Origin: Bacteroidia bacterium
GTDB taxonomy: Bacteria; Bacteroidota; Bacteroidia; J057
DNA: 64,000 nt
Direction of reading: 5' to 3'
Assembly (NCBI GenBank): GCA_030430205.1
Contig: JAUIGE010000015.1
Coordinates: 62,001-126,000, forward strand
A model generated the notes under the pieces. It did no database searches. It was given only the letters and a program-made list of their open reading frames with translations, and had not been told where the DNA came from. The position numbers and the translations under genes are program-made. This document shows, piece by piece, positions 26,165 through 34,669 of the stretch. Within the stretch, counting starts at the first letter, position 1. Every line of letters begins with the position of its first letter.

Positions 26165-27271
26165 ATGAATACAAAAATACTATCGTCTCTGCTGCTGTTA
26201 CTTATTCTTGCATCCTGCAAGGAGCCGGTGCTGCCAGGCATCAAGGCAGGAGATCCCTTTTTTTCCAATCTCGCCATCGCTGATGGGCAGGAGCACGAAC
26301 TGGAAGCAGGAGTAAATGACTATTACCTTTATTCCAGCTTTATGCAGGATAACCAGGGCGTTTACAGCCTGCAAGGCAATCTCCGGCCACGGGATTGCAG
26401 CGATTGCGGTCCGCAATTGCGGATTGTTTTCAGAGATGTGAAAGTGAGAAACACGACAGAAAAACCTGATCCCAGGGAAATCGTCCGTCCCGGAGTCTAT
26501 GATTTTTGGGGAAATCAGCAGGATACCGTGGCTTATGAAACGCATTTTCAGGCAGAGATAAATCAGGCCAACAGCTATACCTACAATTGGGACCTGGGGG
26601 ATGGAAGCACTCAAAACCAGCAACAATTTTCGCATAGATATCCCACTTTTCCGACAAGCTATGGGGTAAGCCTCCAAATTGAAGGCAACAACTGCAGCAG
26701 CAGACTTTTCCAAACAATAGATGTGCCCAAAGCAGGCTGTTTCCCCAGTTTTAAGGCCCAAAGCCTGGGCAGCGAAACCGAATTCAACTTCAGTACCCAG
26801 CCGCTCAGCGGCCACACTTACGCCTGGGATTTCGGCGATGGGATGGGCGCCAGTGGCGCGCTCACCAACCACAACTTCCCGGCGCGAGGCGCCTATACCG
26901 TCTGCCTTTTGGCGACCGGAAGTGACTGCCAGGCAAGCATCTGCCGCAACCTCTATGTAGGTGCTGTGACAGGCTGCGCCGTCAACTTCAGCTACCAGAC
27001 GCAGCCCATCATAGAGCGCGACAGCCTGGGTCTAGGGCAGATAGAGGTCTATTGGTTGGACGAAAACGGACGCGAGTTCGGGGCTTCCGCCCTGCCACAG
27101 CCCGCATCGAGCTTCTTCGAAGTCCATGCAGTCGAAGACTATGTGGCCAATGAAAAAGGCGAGCCTAGCCTCGCCTATAGTTTTTCCCTCAAATGCCTGC
27201 TCTTTGCAGGCGTGGATGAAATGGAATTGGAGATTGCCGGAGGCAAGATGGCCGTGGCCTTTCCGGAATAA
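26165..27271 (+). CDS. PKD-domain lipoprotein
   Basis: 368 residues, 3 bp after the barrel-like gene, so part of the sigma-factor operon. Lipoprotein signal peptide with lipobox ILASC-K. The middle contains two PKD domains (YTYNWDLGDGSTQ and YAWDFGDGMGASG) with Cys-containing strands (YTVCLLATGSDCQASICRNLYVG). The N-terminal region (PRDCSDCGPQLRIVF) and the C-terminal ~100 residues are not recognised. It is probably anchored to the cell envelope, possibly as sensor or structural partner of the upstream membrane protein. Confidence 0.75.
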   Translation: MNTKILSSLLLLLILASCKEPVLPGIKAGDPFFSNLAIADGQEHELEAGVNDYYLYSSFMQDNQGVYSLQGNLRPRDCSDCGPQLRIVFRDVKVRNTTEKPDPREIVRPGVYDFWGNQQDTVAYETHFQAEINQANSYTYNWDLGDGSTQNQQQFSHRYPTFPTSYGVSLQIEGNNCSSRLFQTIDVPKAGCFPSFKAQSLGSETEFNFSTQPLSGHTYAWDFGDGMGASGALTNHNFPARGAYTVCLLATGSDCQASICRNLYVGAVTGCAVNFSYQTQPIIERDSLGLGQIEVYWLDENGREFGASALPQPASSFFEVHAVEDYVANEKGEPSLAYSFSLKCLLFAGVDEMELEIAGGKMAVAFPE

Positions 27272-27276
27272 AAGAC

Positions 27277-27328
27277 CTACTGCCCACTACCCACTACCCA
27301 CTACCCACTGCCAACTGCCAACTGCACA
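27277..27328. repeat. 7-bp tandem repeat, unit CCCACTA/CCAACTG
   Basis: About seven heptamers (CCCACTA, then CCCACTG, CCAACTG) in the convergent gap after the PKD lipoprotein. They extend into the 3' end of the minus-strand DUF3137 gene, whose last codons are written in this repeat. Confidence 0.88.
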
Positions 27329-28326
27329 CTCCCAACCGCCCCCTCCCCACGCCCCGGTCTTTTTGACCAAATTCGGGTATTCAAGTTCAATGCATCGACC
27401 AGATCGAAGCAAAAGTTCAAATCGTTATAATAACCCTTGACCAGTTCCTGGCTTCTAATGGATTTTGTCCAGGATTTGGCTAAAAGGCCTTTGTTCCAAT
27501 CGATGGCGAGGTACATATTGCCTTTATAAAAGGAAGCATAAATCTTACAATTCAGCCGCTTTCTCAGCTCATTCAAATCGCGCATCATCCGCATGCTCAG
27601 GATGTAGCGCGCCTCCACCTGATCTGTACTGTAAACCGTGAAATTGTTTTCGAACTCAAGGTCCTCCATCACGACTTCCTCTGCCCCCATATCTTCCAGG
27701 GGGTTGATCTTACTTCTGAATAAACCTCCCGATTCTTTGGGTTTGATGATGGTTCTTCCCTCAAAATGCTTGTGAAAGTCCGCTTCAAAGAAAAGGCCTT
27801 TAAAGGCTGAAAAAGCCCCATTTTCCTTTTCGTCGTGAACCTTAATTTCGCAAAACCGAAAATCAGTATCTCCGCGTTTTCCCATGATCAGGTTTTTTCC
27901 TTCATACTGTCCAATAGAAGTGTGAGGGAAAAAATTCGCCCGCAAAAAGGTGATTTTCTCAATGAATGAATTGGGTTTTGTCCTAAAGCTGGGATCAATT
28001 GTGTTCACCAATGAGTTCATCAACTGATCCTTGTAAAAATCTTTGTTATCGAGCATCCGGCTCACGCGCTCTCTCAATCCTACCACAATCGTCAATAAAC
28101 CGACAAATATCAGGACAAGCATGCCATAATCTGGTGTATTGGTTTTAGGCTCCACCTTAAAAAAGGCCAATCCCAAAATGACCATGATCGCACCTGCAAT
28201 GGGGAAAATACTCAGGGATTTTTCCTTCTCCCGCCAGGAACTGCGCATATCATCCAATTCCTGGAACCTGGGCTTTAAGCCGTCAAATACCTCCGAAAAA
28301 GGCAAAGTCGTTTTTTTATCTTTCAT
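27301..28326 (-). CDS. DUF3137 membrane protein
   Basis: 341 residues. Two adjacent transmembrane segments near residues 38-80 (IFPIAGAIMVILGLAFF and YGMLVLIFVGLLTIVVGL) are followed by a ~240-residue cytoplasmic domain typical of DUF3137 (FCEIKVHDEKENGAFSAFKGLFFEADFHKHFEGRT region; FTVYSTDQVEARYILS). The last ~15 residues (GEGAVGSVQLAVGSG) are encoded by intergenic tandem repeat, so the ancestral stop was probably near 27345. It lies 11 bp behind lemA, a frequent pairing. Role unknown. Confidence 0.85.
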   Translation of the reverse strand: MKDKKTTLPFSEVFDGLKPRFQELDDMRSSWREKEKSLSIFPIAGAIMVILGLAFFKVEPKTNTPDYGMLVLIFVGLLTIVVGLRERVSRMLDNKDFYKDQLMNSLVNTIDPSFRTKPNSFIEKITFLRANFFPHTSIGQYEGKNLIMGKRGDTDFRFCEIKVHDEKENGAFSAFKGLFFEADFHKHFEGRTIIKPKESGGLFRSKINPLEDMGAEEVVMEDLEFENNFTVYSTDQVEARYILSMRMMRDLNELRKRLNCKIYASFYKGNMYLAIDWNKGLLAKSWTKSIRSQELVKGYYNDLNFCFDLVDALNLNTRIWSKRPGRGEGAVGSVQLAVGSG

Positions 28327-28337
28327 GATTCCCCTTT

Positions 28338-28892
28338 TTATACGTTGACAAAATTTGTTTCACGGGCTGTATCAGCCAATTCAAACATGGCTAAGGGCTC
28401 ATGCCCAAGTGCTTTTGCCAAAATATTGGCAGGGAATCGTTCAATGGAGGTATTGTAGGCAAATACGGTCCCATTGTAGGCTCGTCGGGCAGCTGAAAGT
28501 TGTTCTTCTGCCTCGTTGAGGGAAGCCTGTAGCTGTAGGAAATTTTCCGTGCTTCTGAATGCGGGGTACTTCCTTGCAACAGCCCGCCATTGATTCAATT
28601 GATGTGACAATTGATTTTCAAATTCAATTTTTTGGCGAACAGGGCCCATTTCCTGATCCGTTTGAGATCCCAACTCCATAAGCTTGTCAGCCAGGTTATT
28701 CTCATGTTGGAGGTGTAATTGGACCACTTTTACCAAAGCAGGTAAAAGATCATGTCGCTTTTTCAGCATAACATCGATGCTGCCATAGGCATAATCAACC
28801 CGGTTTCGTTTTGAGATAAAGGAATTGTAATTTCTGGTAATCCAGATGGAAGGGATGAGGCCTAAAACAAGAACGCTAATAAAGATTGTCAT
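28338..28892 (-). CDS. lemA: LemA family protein
   Basis: 184 residues with an N-terminal membrane anchor (ISVLVLGLIPSIWI) and a long alpha-helical bundle. It carries the LemA hallmarks YNSFISKRNRVDYAYGSIDVMLKKRHDLLPALVKVVQ near the N-terminus and ARRAYNGTVFAYNTSIERFPANILAKALG at the C-terminus. It is the first gene of a lemA-DUF3137 operon on the minus strand. LemA proteins are envelope proteins of unclear function. Confidence 0.92.
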   Translation of the reverse strand: MTIFISVLVLGLIPSIWITRNYNSFISKRNRVDYAYGSIDVMLKKRHDLLPALVKVVQLHLQHENNLADKLMELGSQTDQEMGPVRQKIEFENQLSHQLNQWRAVARKYPAFRSTENFLQLQASLNEAEEQLSAARRAYNGTVFAYNTSIERFPANILAKALGHEPLAMFELADTARETNFVNV

Positions 28893-29130
28893 AAGGCTAG
28901 AAAGGGTTTAGTGTAAAAAATACAATTGCAGGCACCTATGATACGGGCGAAACACAAAATAGATTTGAAGTACAGGAAGATATAAAAGGGAAAAACCTTT
29001 TCCAGCCATTCAAGTTTAACAATGCCAACTACAAATCAGCCTGGGAATTGAGAAATATCATTACATTCGCTGTGATTTTGTCCCTTTTTCGCTGATCTTT
29101 TATAAATACACCAAAATAGAAATCCCTCCC

Positions 29131-30981
29131 ATGACGCCAACTCAAAATAAGCCATCTGCTACCCTGGAAAAAGTGGTGATACGCTTTGCCGGAGACTCCG
29201 GAGATGGCATGCAGTTTACGGGTTCGCAGTTTGCCTTTACTTCTGCCCTTGTGGGCAACGATTTGGCTACTTTCCCTGATTTTCCTGCCGAAATCCGTGC
29301 CCCCAAAGGAACCACTGGCGGTGTTTCGGGCTTTCAAATCCAGATCGGAACGGTTGAAATATACACCCCCGGCGATGCCGCCGATGTGCTGGTGGCGATG
29401 AATCCCGCCGCCCTCAAATCCAACCTGAAGTTTGTGAAGCCAGGTGCAAACCTGATTATTGACATAGATGCTTTTGATAAAAGGGGAGCCAAGAAAGCAG
29501 GATATGAAGGCGATCCGCTGGAAAACCCTAAAATGGAGGCTTACCACATCATCCAGGCTCCTATCACTTCCCTGACCAAAAAAGCCGTCGCTGACAGCGG
29601 TCTGGATACCAAAAGCCAGATGCAATGCCGCAATATGTTTGCGCTGGGTCTCGTCTACTGGCTCTTTGAGCGTTCGGTGGACCAAACAATCAAAGAGCTG
29701 AATCAAAAATTTGGCAAAAAAGCCCCTGCTGTGGCACAGGCCAACACCGACGCCTTGATGGCGGGCTATAATTTTGGGCTGACTGTAGAGGCCTTGCCTT
29801 CTACTTATAAGGTGCCTCCTGCCAAAAAAGCCAGCGGTACCTACCGCCATATATCCGGCAATGTCGCCACAGCCTGGGGCCTGATGGCTGCCCGTGAAAA
29901 AATAGGCAACATCCTTTTTTATGGCTCTTACCCCATCACTCCGGCCTCTGATATTTTGCACGAATTATCAAAGCATAAACACCTGGATGTCATCACTTTG
30001 CAGGCAGAGGATGAAATCGCTGCTGTATGCAGCGCCATAGGCGCCAGCTATGCCGGTCAAATAGGCGTGACCGCCTCTTCAGGCCCGGGCATCGCCCTGA
30101 AAGGAGAGGCCATAGGCCTGGCCATGATGGCAGAATTACCCCTGGTAATCCTCAATGTGCAAAGAGGTGGGCCTTCTACAGGCCTTCCTACCAAGACCGA
30201 GCAATCTGATCTCAACCTCGCCATCAAAGGACGCAATGGCGAAAGCCCCATCATTGTGCTTTCGGCTTCGACGCCCAGCCAATGTTTTGAAATGGCTTAT
30301 AGAGCTGTCAAGCTCGCTGTAGAACACATGACACCTGTCATGCTGCTGACCGATGGCTACCTCGCAAATGGCTCTGAGCCATGGAAAATTCCTGACCTGG
30401 GGGCTTTGCCACCGATTCAGCAACCCCTGGCGGTGGCCAAAGAAGGGGAAACTTTTCTCCCTTATCTGCGCGATCCCGAAAAGCTATCCCGCTTTATGGC
30501 TGTTCCCGGCACGCCGGGTTTGGAGCACCGCATCGGTGGTCTCGAAAAGCAGGACCAGACAGGCAATGTCTCCTATGACCCCGCCAACCATGAATTCATG
30601 GTAAAAATTCGTGCAGAAAAGATCGCCCGTGTAGCGAATTATGTGCCTGAGCAGGCCATTTTTGGCCCCAAAGAAGGGGAATTGCTGGTCGTAGGCTGGG
30701 GTGGCACCTTTGGCGCTTTGCGCACCGCTGTAAAAGAATTGCGGGATGAAGGGCATAATGTGAGCCTCGCTCAATTCAATTACCTCAGCCCTTTGCCTAA
30801 AAATACCGCTGAAGTTCTTGGTAATTTTAAGCACCGCCTGGTTTGCGAATTGAACCTCGGGCAGTTTGCCAATTACCTGCGGGAGCAATTTCCACAATAC
30901 ACCTACGAGCAATACAACAAAGTACAAGGCTTACCTTTTACCATACAGGAAATTAAGGAAGAGATTTTGAAGCATGTTTAG
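29131..30981 (+). CDS. korA: 2-oxoacid:ferredoxin oxidoreductase, alpha (fused gamma-alpha) subunit
   Basis: 616 residues. The N-terminal gamma domain (residues ~10-200) begins VVIRFAGDSGDGMQFTGSQF and includes DFPAEIRAPKGTTGGVSGFQI. The alpha domain (from ~230) has GNILFYGSYPITPASDILHELSK, QAEDEIAAVCSAIGASYAG, TASSGPGIALKGEAIGLA and QRGGPSTGLPTKTEQSD, all pyrimidine-binding/transketolase-like signatures of KorA. With KorB it catalyses ferredoxin-dependent oxidative decarboxylation of a 2-oxoacid, most likely 2-oxoglutarate to succinyl-CoA. korB follows after an unusually long repeat-filled spacer. Confidence 0.95.
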   Translation: MTPTQNKPSATLEKVVIRFAGDSGDGMQFTGSQFAFTSALVGNDLATFPDFPAEIRAPKGTTGGVSGFQIQIGTVEIYTPGDAADVLVAMNPAALKSNLKFVKPGANLIIDIDAFDKRGAKKAGYEGDPLENPKMEAYHIIQAPITSLTKKAVADSGLDTKSQMQCRNMFALGLVYWLFERSVDQTIKELNQKFGKKAPAVAQANTDALMAGYNFGLTVEALPSTYKVPPAKKASGTYRHISGNVATAWGLMAAREKIGNILFYGSYPITPASDILHELSKHKHLDVITLQAEDEIAAVCSAIGASYAGQIGVTASSGPGIALKGEAIGLAMMAELPLVILNVQRGGPSTGLPTKTEQSDLNLAIKGRNGESPIIVLSASTPSQCFEMAYRAVKLAVEHMTPVMLLTDGYLANGSEPWKIPDLGALPPIQQPLAVAKEGETFLPYLRDPEKLSRFMAVPGTPGLEHRIGGLEKQDQTGNVSYDPANHEFMVKIRAEKIARVANYVPEQAIFGPKEGELLVVGWGGTFGALRTAVKELRDEGHNVSLAQFNYLSPLPKNTAEVLGNFKHRLVCELNLGQFANYLREQFPQYTYEQYNKVQGLPFTIQEIKEEILKHV

Positions 30982-30990
30982 GAGAGGCGG

Positions 30991-31049
30991 GAGCAGAGAG
31001 CAGAGAGCAGAGAGCAGAGAGCAGAGAGCAGAGAGCAGAGAGCAGAGAA
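30991..31049. repeat. 7-bp tandem repeat, unit GCAGAGA
   Basis: About eight near-perfect heptamers begin 10 bp after the korA stop. They are immediately followed by a second array with a different heptamer. Confidence 0.92.
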
Positions 31050-31053
31050 GCGA

Positions 31054-31178
31054 GACTGAAGACTGAAGACTGAAAACTGAAGACTGAAAACTGAAGACTG
31101 AAAACTGAAGACTGAAAACTGAAGACTGAAAACTGAAGACTGAAAACTGAAGACTGAAAACTGAAGACTGAAGACTGA
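31054..31178. repeat. 7-bp tandem repeat, unit ACTGAAG/ACTGAAA
   Basis: About 18 heptamers alternating G and A at the last position, ending 14 bp before the korB start. Together with the preceding GCAGAGA array it fills nearly the whole 210-bp gap between two genes of one enzyme. Confidence 0.93.
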
Positions 31179-31191
31179 TAAACGAATACCT

Positions 31192-32211
31192 ATGTCCAGC
31201 AATTCCAATCCACCGCTAACGCGGAAAGATTTTACAAGCGACCAGACGGTTCGCTGGTGTCCGGGCTGTGGAGATTACGCCATTTTGGCGGCTATACAAG
31301 GCGCCATGCCCCAATTGGGGCTGAAGAAGGAAGACATTGTCTTCATTTCGGGTATTGGCTGCTCCTCCCGCTTTCCCTATTATATGGATACCTATGGTTT
31401 TCATACCATCCACGGACGGGCGCCTGCACTTGCCACAGGCACCAAGCTTTCCAATCCGGAGCTGGATGTCTGGGTGGTGACCGGTGATGGCGATGCCCTG
31501 GCCATTGGTGGCAATCACTTTATCCACTTGCTCAGGCGCAATGTGGACCTGAATGTATTGTTATTTAACAATGAGATCTACGGCTTGACCAAAGGTCAAA
31601 GTTCGCCGACTTCCCAGCCGGGGCTGGTAACCAAATCCACGCCTTTGGGCGTGATAGATCGCCCTTTCTCTCCTGGCCAATTGGCCATGGGAGCCGGAGG
31701 GACCTTTTTTGCCCGCACCATCGACACCAATCCCAAATTGATGACCCAGATCTTTGTGGAATCTTCCAGGCACAGAGGCACCTCTCTCATTGAGATTTTG
31801 CAAAACTGTGTGATCTTCAACGACAAAGTATTTGAAGATGTCACCCAAAAAGAAACCCAGGACGATCATCAGATCCATCTCGAACATGGGAAACCCATGC
31901 TCTTTGGAAAAGACAAAGAAAAAGGACTCATCCTCAAGGGATTCAAACTGGAAGTAGTTACTTTAGGTGAAAACGGTGTGGAAGAAAAGGACATTCTGGT
32001 TCATGATGCTCATGAGCAAGACCCCAGCCTTCATACCCTTTTAATCAATATGACCCTCCCCACTCATCCTGTTGCCCTGGGCATCATCCGGGATGTGGAA
32101 GCACCCACTTATGGCGACCTTGTAAAGGCCCAAAAGGCTGATAGCCAGCGAAAAGCAAAGGTAAAATCCATGCAGGAGCTGATTGAGAGCGGACATACCT
32201 GGATTGTATAA
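31192..32211 (+). CDS. korB: 2-oxoacid:ferredoxin oxidoreductase, beta subunit
   Basis: 339 residues; thiamine-diphosphate subunit. WCPGCGDYAILAAIQ near residue 22, GIGCSSRFPYYMDTYGFHTIHGRAPALATG, then the TPP/Mg motif VVTGDGDALAIGGNHFIHLLRRN and LLFNNEIYGLTKGQ(S)SPTS. These are diagnostic for KorB-type beta subunits. It partners with KorA upstream. No ferredoxin gene is adjacent, but an FAD oxidoreductase follows at 32311. Confidence 0.95.
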   Translation: MSSNSNPPLTRKDFTSDQTVRWCPGCGDYAILAAIQGAMPQLGLKKEDIVFISGIGCSSRFPYYMDTYGFHTIHGRAPALATGTKLSNPELDVWVVTGDGDALAIGGNHFIHLLRRNVDLNVLLFNNEIYGLTKGQSSPTSQPGLVTKSTPLGVIDRPFSPGQLAMGAGGTFFARTIDTNPKLMTQIFVESSRHRGTSLIEILQNCVIFNDKVFEDVTQKETQDDHQIHLEHGKPMLFGKDKEKGLILKGFKLEVVTLGENGVEEKDILVHDAHEQDPSLHTLLINMTLPTHPVALGIIRDVEAPTYGDLVKAQKADSQRKAKVKSMQELIESGHTWIV

Positions 32212-32214
32212 GAG

Positions 32215-32284
32215 GTTTCGGGTTTGGGGTTTCGGGTTCCGAGTTTCGGGTTCCGAGTTAAACCCGAAACCCGAAACCCGAAAC
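32215..32284. repeat. palindromic 7-bp tandem repeat, GTTTCGG then CCGAAAC
   Basis: Seven heptamers in GTTTCGG/GTTCCGA orientation, a GTTAAAC centre, then three CCGAAAC units. Same organisation as the array at 8843, and able to form a hairpin between korB and the FAD oxidoreductase gene. Confidence 0.9.
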
Positions 32285-32310
32285 AAAAAAACCCAAAACC
32301 TCCCCAACTT

Positions 32311-33672
32311 ATGGCACACCCCGGTCAATTTGTAGCAATTTTTGGCGGCGCAGTCTCAGGCGCTGAAGCCGCCGCCCAATTATCCCGAAGAGGCATCCAC
32401 TCGGTGGTCTTTGACCAAAATGCCTTGCCCTATGGCAAGATCGAAGATGGCCTCCCCAAATGGCATGTCCGCCTCCGCAATCGCGAGATCGCGAGGATAG
32501 ATGAAAAGCTGAGCAGTCCACTGGTTCATTTTGTCCCAGGCTTGCGACTGGGAAGGGATATTCCTTTTAGTGAAATAGTTGACAACTGGGGTTTTAGCGC
32601 CATCCTGCTGGCCATAGGAGCATGGAAGGATCGTCCCCTTCCGGTGGCAGGAATTGATGCATTTGTGGGCAAAAACTTTCATTACCAAAATCCCTTTATG
32701 TATTGGTTTAACCATAAACATGAAGCGAATTACAGCGGCCCTCAATTTGAAATCAGAGACAATGCCATCGTCATTGGTGGTGGCCTGGCCTCCCTTGATG
32801 TCGTCAAGGTCTTGATGATTGAATCTGTGCAGAAGGCTTTGGCTGCCCGGGGCATTTCTGCCAATATGTTTGAATTGGATCGAAGCATCGCCAGGGTTTT
32901 GGAAAAACATAAGCTGAGCCTGAAAGAATTGGGCATACAAGGCCCCACTTTATACTACAGAAGAAGGGTCAAAGACATGCCGCTTTCGCCTTTTCCGCCT
33001 GATACACCCCAAAAATTGGAAAAAGCGGAAATGGTCAGGGAAAAAATAATTGACAATTTCCAAAAGAAGTACCTTTTCAACATTAAACCCCTGCATGCCG
33101 CAACGGATATGATAGTAGAAAATGGCGAATTGAAAGGCCTGGTATTTCAACAAACAGAACTTAAAAACGGAAAAGCAGTGCTCATTCCCGGAACGGATCA
33201 TGTGCATCGCTCCGAAATGATCATTTCATCCATAGGGAGCATCCCTGAGCATATTGATGGTATTCCTTTAGAAGGCCAGGTTCTAAAAATTGAAAACAAA
33301 GAAACCTGCCAGTTGGAAGGCTACCCTCACGTCTTTGCCATAGGCAATGCTGTCACGGGTCGCGGGAATATAGAAGAGTCTGCCAGACACGGAAGAGACA
33401 TCTCCCAGGCCGTGGTGCATGAGTACCTCACCAATCGGGAAGAGATGTATGAGGAAAGTTTTCGCACCACCGAAAATGGCGTTCAAAAGAGAATAGCTTC
33501 TCTTGCGGATAAGCTCCAAACACACCCCAAATTGCCGGCGGAAAAAATGACCTTATTGATGGACCGCATCAAAATGCTGCAGCGCCAGGCGGGCTATGAC
33601 GGCAATTATGCCAAATGGGTGAAAAATCATTTACCCCAACGCCTGGAAGATATGATCGGATACGGCCATTAA
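32311..33672 (+). CDS. FAD-dependent pyridine-nucleotide oxidoreductase (adrenodoxin-reductase/GltD-like)
   Basis: 453 residues from the ATG at 32311; the open frame extends upstream only through repeat DNA. N-terminal FAD-binding motif FVAIFGGAVSGAEAAAQLSRRG (GxGxxG variant), then PYGKIEDGLPKWHVRLRNREIARID as in ferredoxin/adrenodoxin reductases. An NAD(P)-binding motif follows (NAIVIGGGLASLDVVKVL), and a C-terminal FAD-closing stretch (YPHVFAIGNAVTGRGNIEESARHG). Position directly after korAB suggests electron transfer between reduced ferredoxin and NAD(P). This is inference; the partner is not shown by the sequence. Confidence 0.8.
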   Translation: MAHPGQFVAIFGGAVSGAEAAAQLSRRGIHSVVFDQNALPYGKIEDGLPKWHVRLRNREIARIDEKLSSPLVHFVPGLRLGRDIPFSEIVDNWGFSAILLAIGAWKDRPLPVAGIDAFVGKNFHYQNPFMYWFNHKHEANYSGPQFEIRDNAIVIGGGLASLDVVKVLMIESVQKALAARGISANMFELDRSIARVLEKHKLSLKELGIQGPTLYYRRRVKDMPLSPFPPDTPQKLEKAEMVREKIIDNFQKKYLFNIKPLHAATDMIVENGELKGLVFQQTELKNGKAVLIPGTDHVHRSEMIISSIGSIPEHIDGIPLEGQVLKIENKETCQLEGYPHVFAIGNAVTGRGNIEESARHGRDISQAVVHEYLTNREEMYEESFRTTENGVQKRIASLADKLQTHPKLPAEKMTLLMDRIKMLQRQAGYDGNYAKWVKNHLPQRLEDMIGYGH

Positions 33673-33682
33673 TTCTTTGTTT

Positions 33683-34579
33683 ATGTCATCCCTTATTTTT
33701 CGGATAAGCTTTTTTATTCTGCTTTTTTGCCTCATTTCCTGCAATTCTTCCACACAGGCAGATCAGGACAAAAAACCTCCGCTTCCTGTCCAGGATTTCA
33801 TCACCCTGGAAGATGGGAACAGGATGTTTTACCGCAAACAGGGCACAGGCCAGATCAGCCTTGTTTTTGTACATGGTTGGTGCATTGACGGAAACTATTT
33901 CCAAAGCCAGATGGGCCACCTGGATAAGCAATACCAGCTTGTTTCTGTGGACCTCATAGGTCATGGCAAGTCCGATGCAGATCGGCAAAAGTGGACTATG
34001 CAGCAATATGGGAAGGACATAGCACAGCTCGTAGAAAGCCTTCAACTGCAGGAAGTCATCCTTATTGGTCACTCCATGAGTGAAGTCATAGTGGCTGAGG
34101 CCGCCGCCCTTTTGGGCGATAAAGTGAAAGCCATCATAGGCATTGATACCTATATCAATCCCATTGAGCAGGTCAAAGCGGAAGACTCACTCAATATCGT
34201 GAGTTCTATGCGTGCCGATTTTAGCGGCACCCTGCACGCCTGGATGGGAAGTTATTTTCCGGAAAATACGGATAGCAGTGTGAAGAATTTTATTCTTCAG
34301 GATATGGCCGAAGGCCCCGCCGATATATGCGTCAGCATCATGGAGGAGCTTATTCATTACCAAAACCAGGGAAAATTTCCGGCCCTTTTGGCCTCTCTGA
34401 CCATTCCCATAAGAACCATCAATGTGATTCCCCCTGATTCCGCTGCATGGGCAGAAATTAAGGCTGATTTTGATTGGATTCCTCTGCAAAATACGGGACA
34501 CTACCCCATGGTTGAGGTTGCCGGGCAGTTGAATGCTGCGCTGAGTCAAACGCTAACTGCAGTTCTCAGTCGGCAGTAG
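33683..34579 (+). CDS. alpha/beta-hydrolase lipoprotein
   Basis: 298 residues from the ATG at 33683 (a TTG 6 bp upstream is possible). The lipobox CLISC-N marks an outer- or inner-membrane lipoprotein. Alpha/beta-hydrolase landmarks: oxyanion strand LVFVHGWCIDGNYF, VDLIGHGKSDA, nucleophile elbow LIGHSMSEVI (Ser in GHSMS, with Ser instead of the usual Gly after Met) and the final His in NTGHYPMVEV. Substrate unknown. The last codons (AVLSRQ) lie in a heptamer repeat that continues past the stop. Confidence 0.88.
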   Translation: MSSLIFRISFFILLFCLISCNSSTQADQDKKPPLPVQDFITLEDGNRMFYRKQGTGQISLVFVHGWCIDGNYFQSQMGHLDKQYQLVSVDLIGHGKSDADRQKWTMQQYGKDIAQLVESLQLQEVILIGHSMSEVIVAEAAALLGDKVKAIIGIDTYINPIEQVKAEDSLNIVSSMRADFSGTLHAWMGSYFPENTDSSVKNFILQDMAEGPADICVSIMEELIHYQNQGKFPALLASLTIPIRTINVIPPDSAAWAEIKADFDWIPLQNTGHYPMVEVAGQLNAALSQTLTAVLSRQ

Positions 34580-34608
34580 CTAGTTGGCAGTTCTCAGTTG
34601 GCAGTCAT
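34556..34608. repeat. 7-bp tandem repeat, unit AGTTGGC/AGTTCTC
   Basis: About seven heptamers (AGTTCTC, AGTCGGC, AGTAGCT, AGTTGGC, AGTTCTC, AGTTGGC, AGTCATG) start inside the 3' end of the hydrolase gene and cross its stop codon at 34577-34579. Confidence 0.82.
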
Positions 34609-34669
34609 GAGCTTGTAGATACTCCTTTTGTCTCTTTTTTTTCTGCGCAAATAAGAAGAGATTTGGGGC

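Noticed and set aside
29029-29961. Long minus-strand open frame (310 codons) opposite korA
   Set aside because: It is a shadow of the strongly supported korA gene; its translation has no domain pattern.
30978-31208. Minus-strand open frame of 76 codons rich in Ser/Phe/Gln across the korA-korB spacer
   Set aside because: It is only the translation of the heptamer arrays, which happen to contain no stop in this frame.
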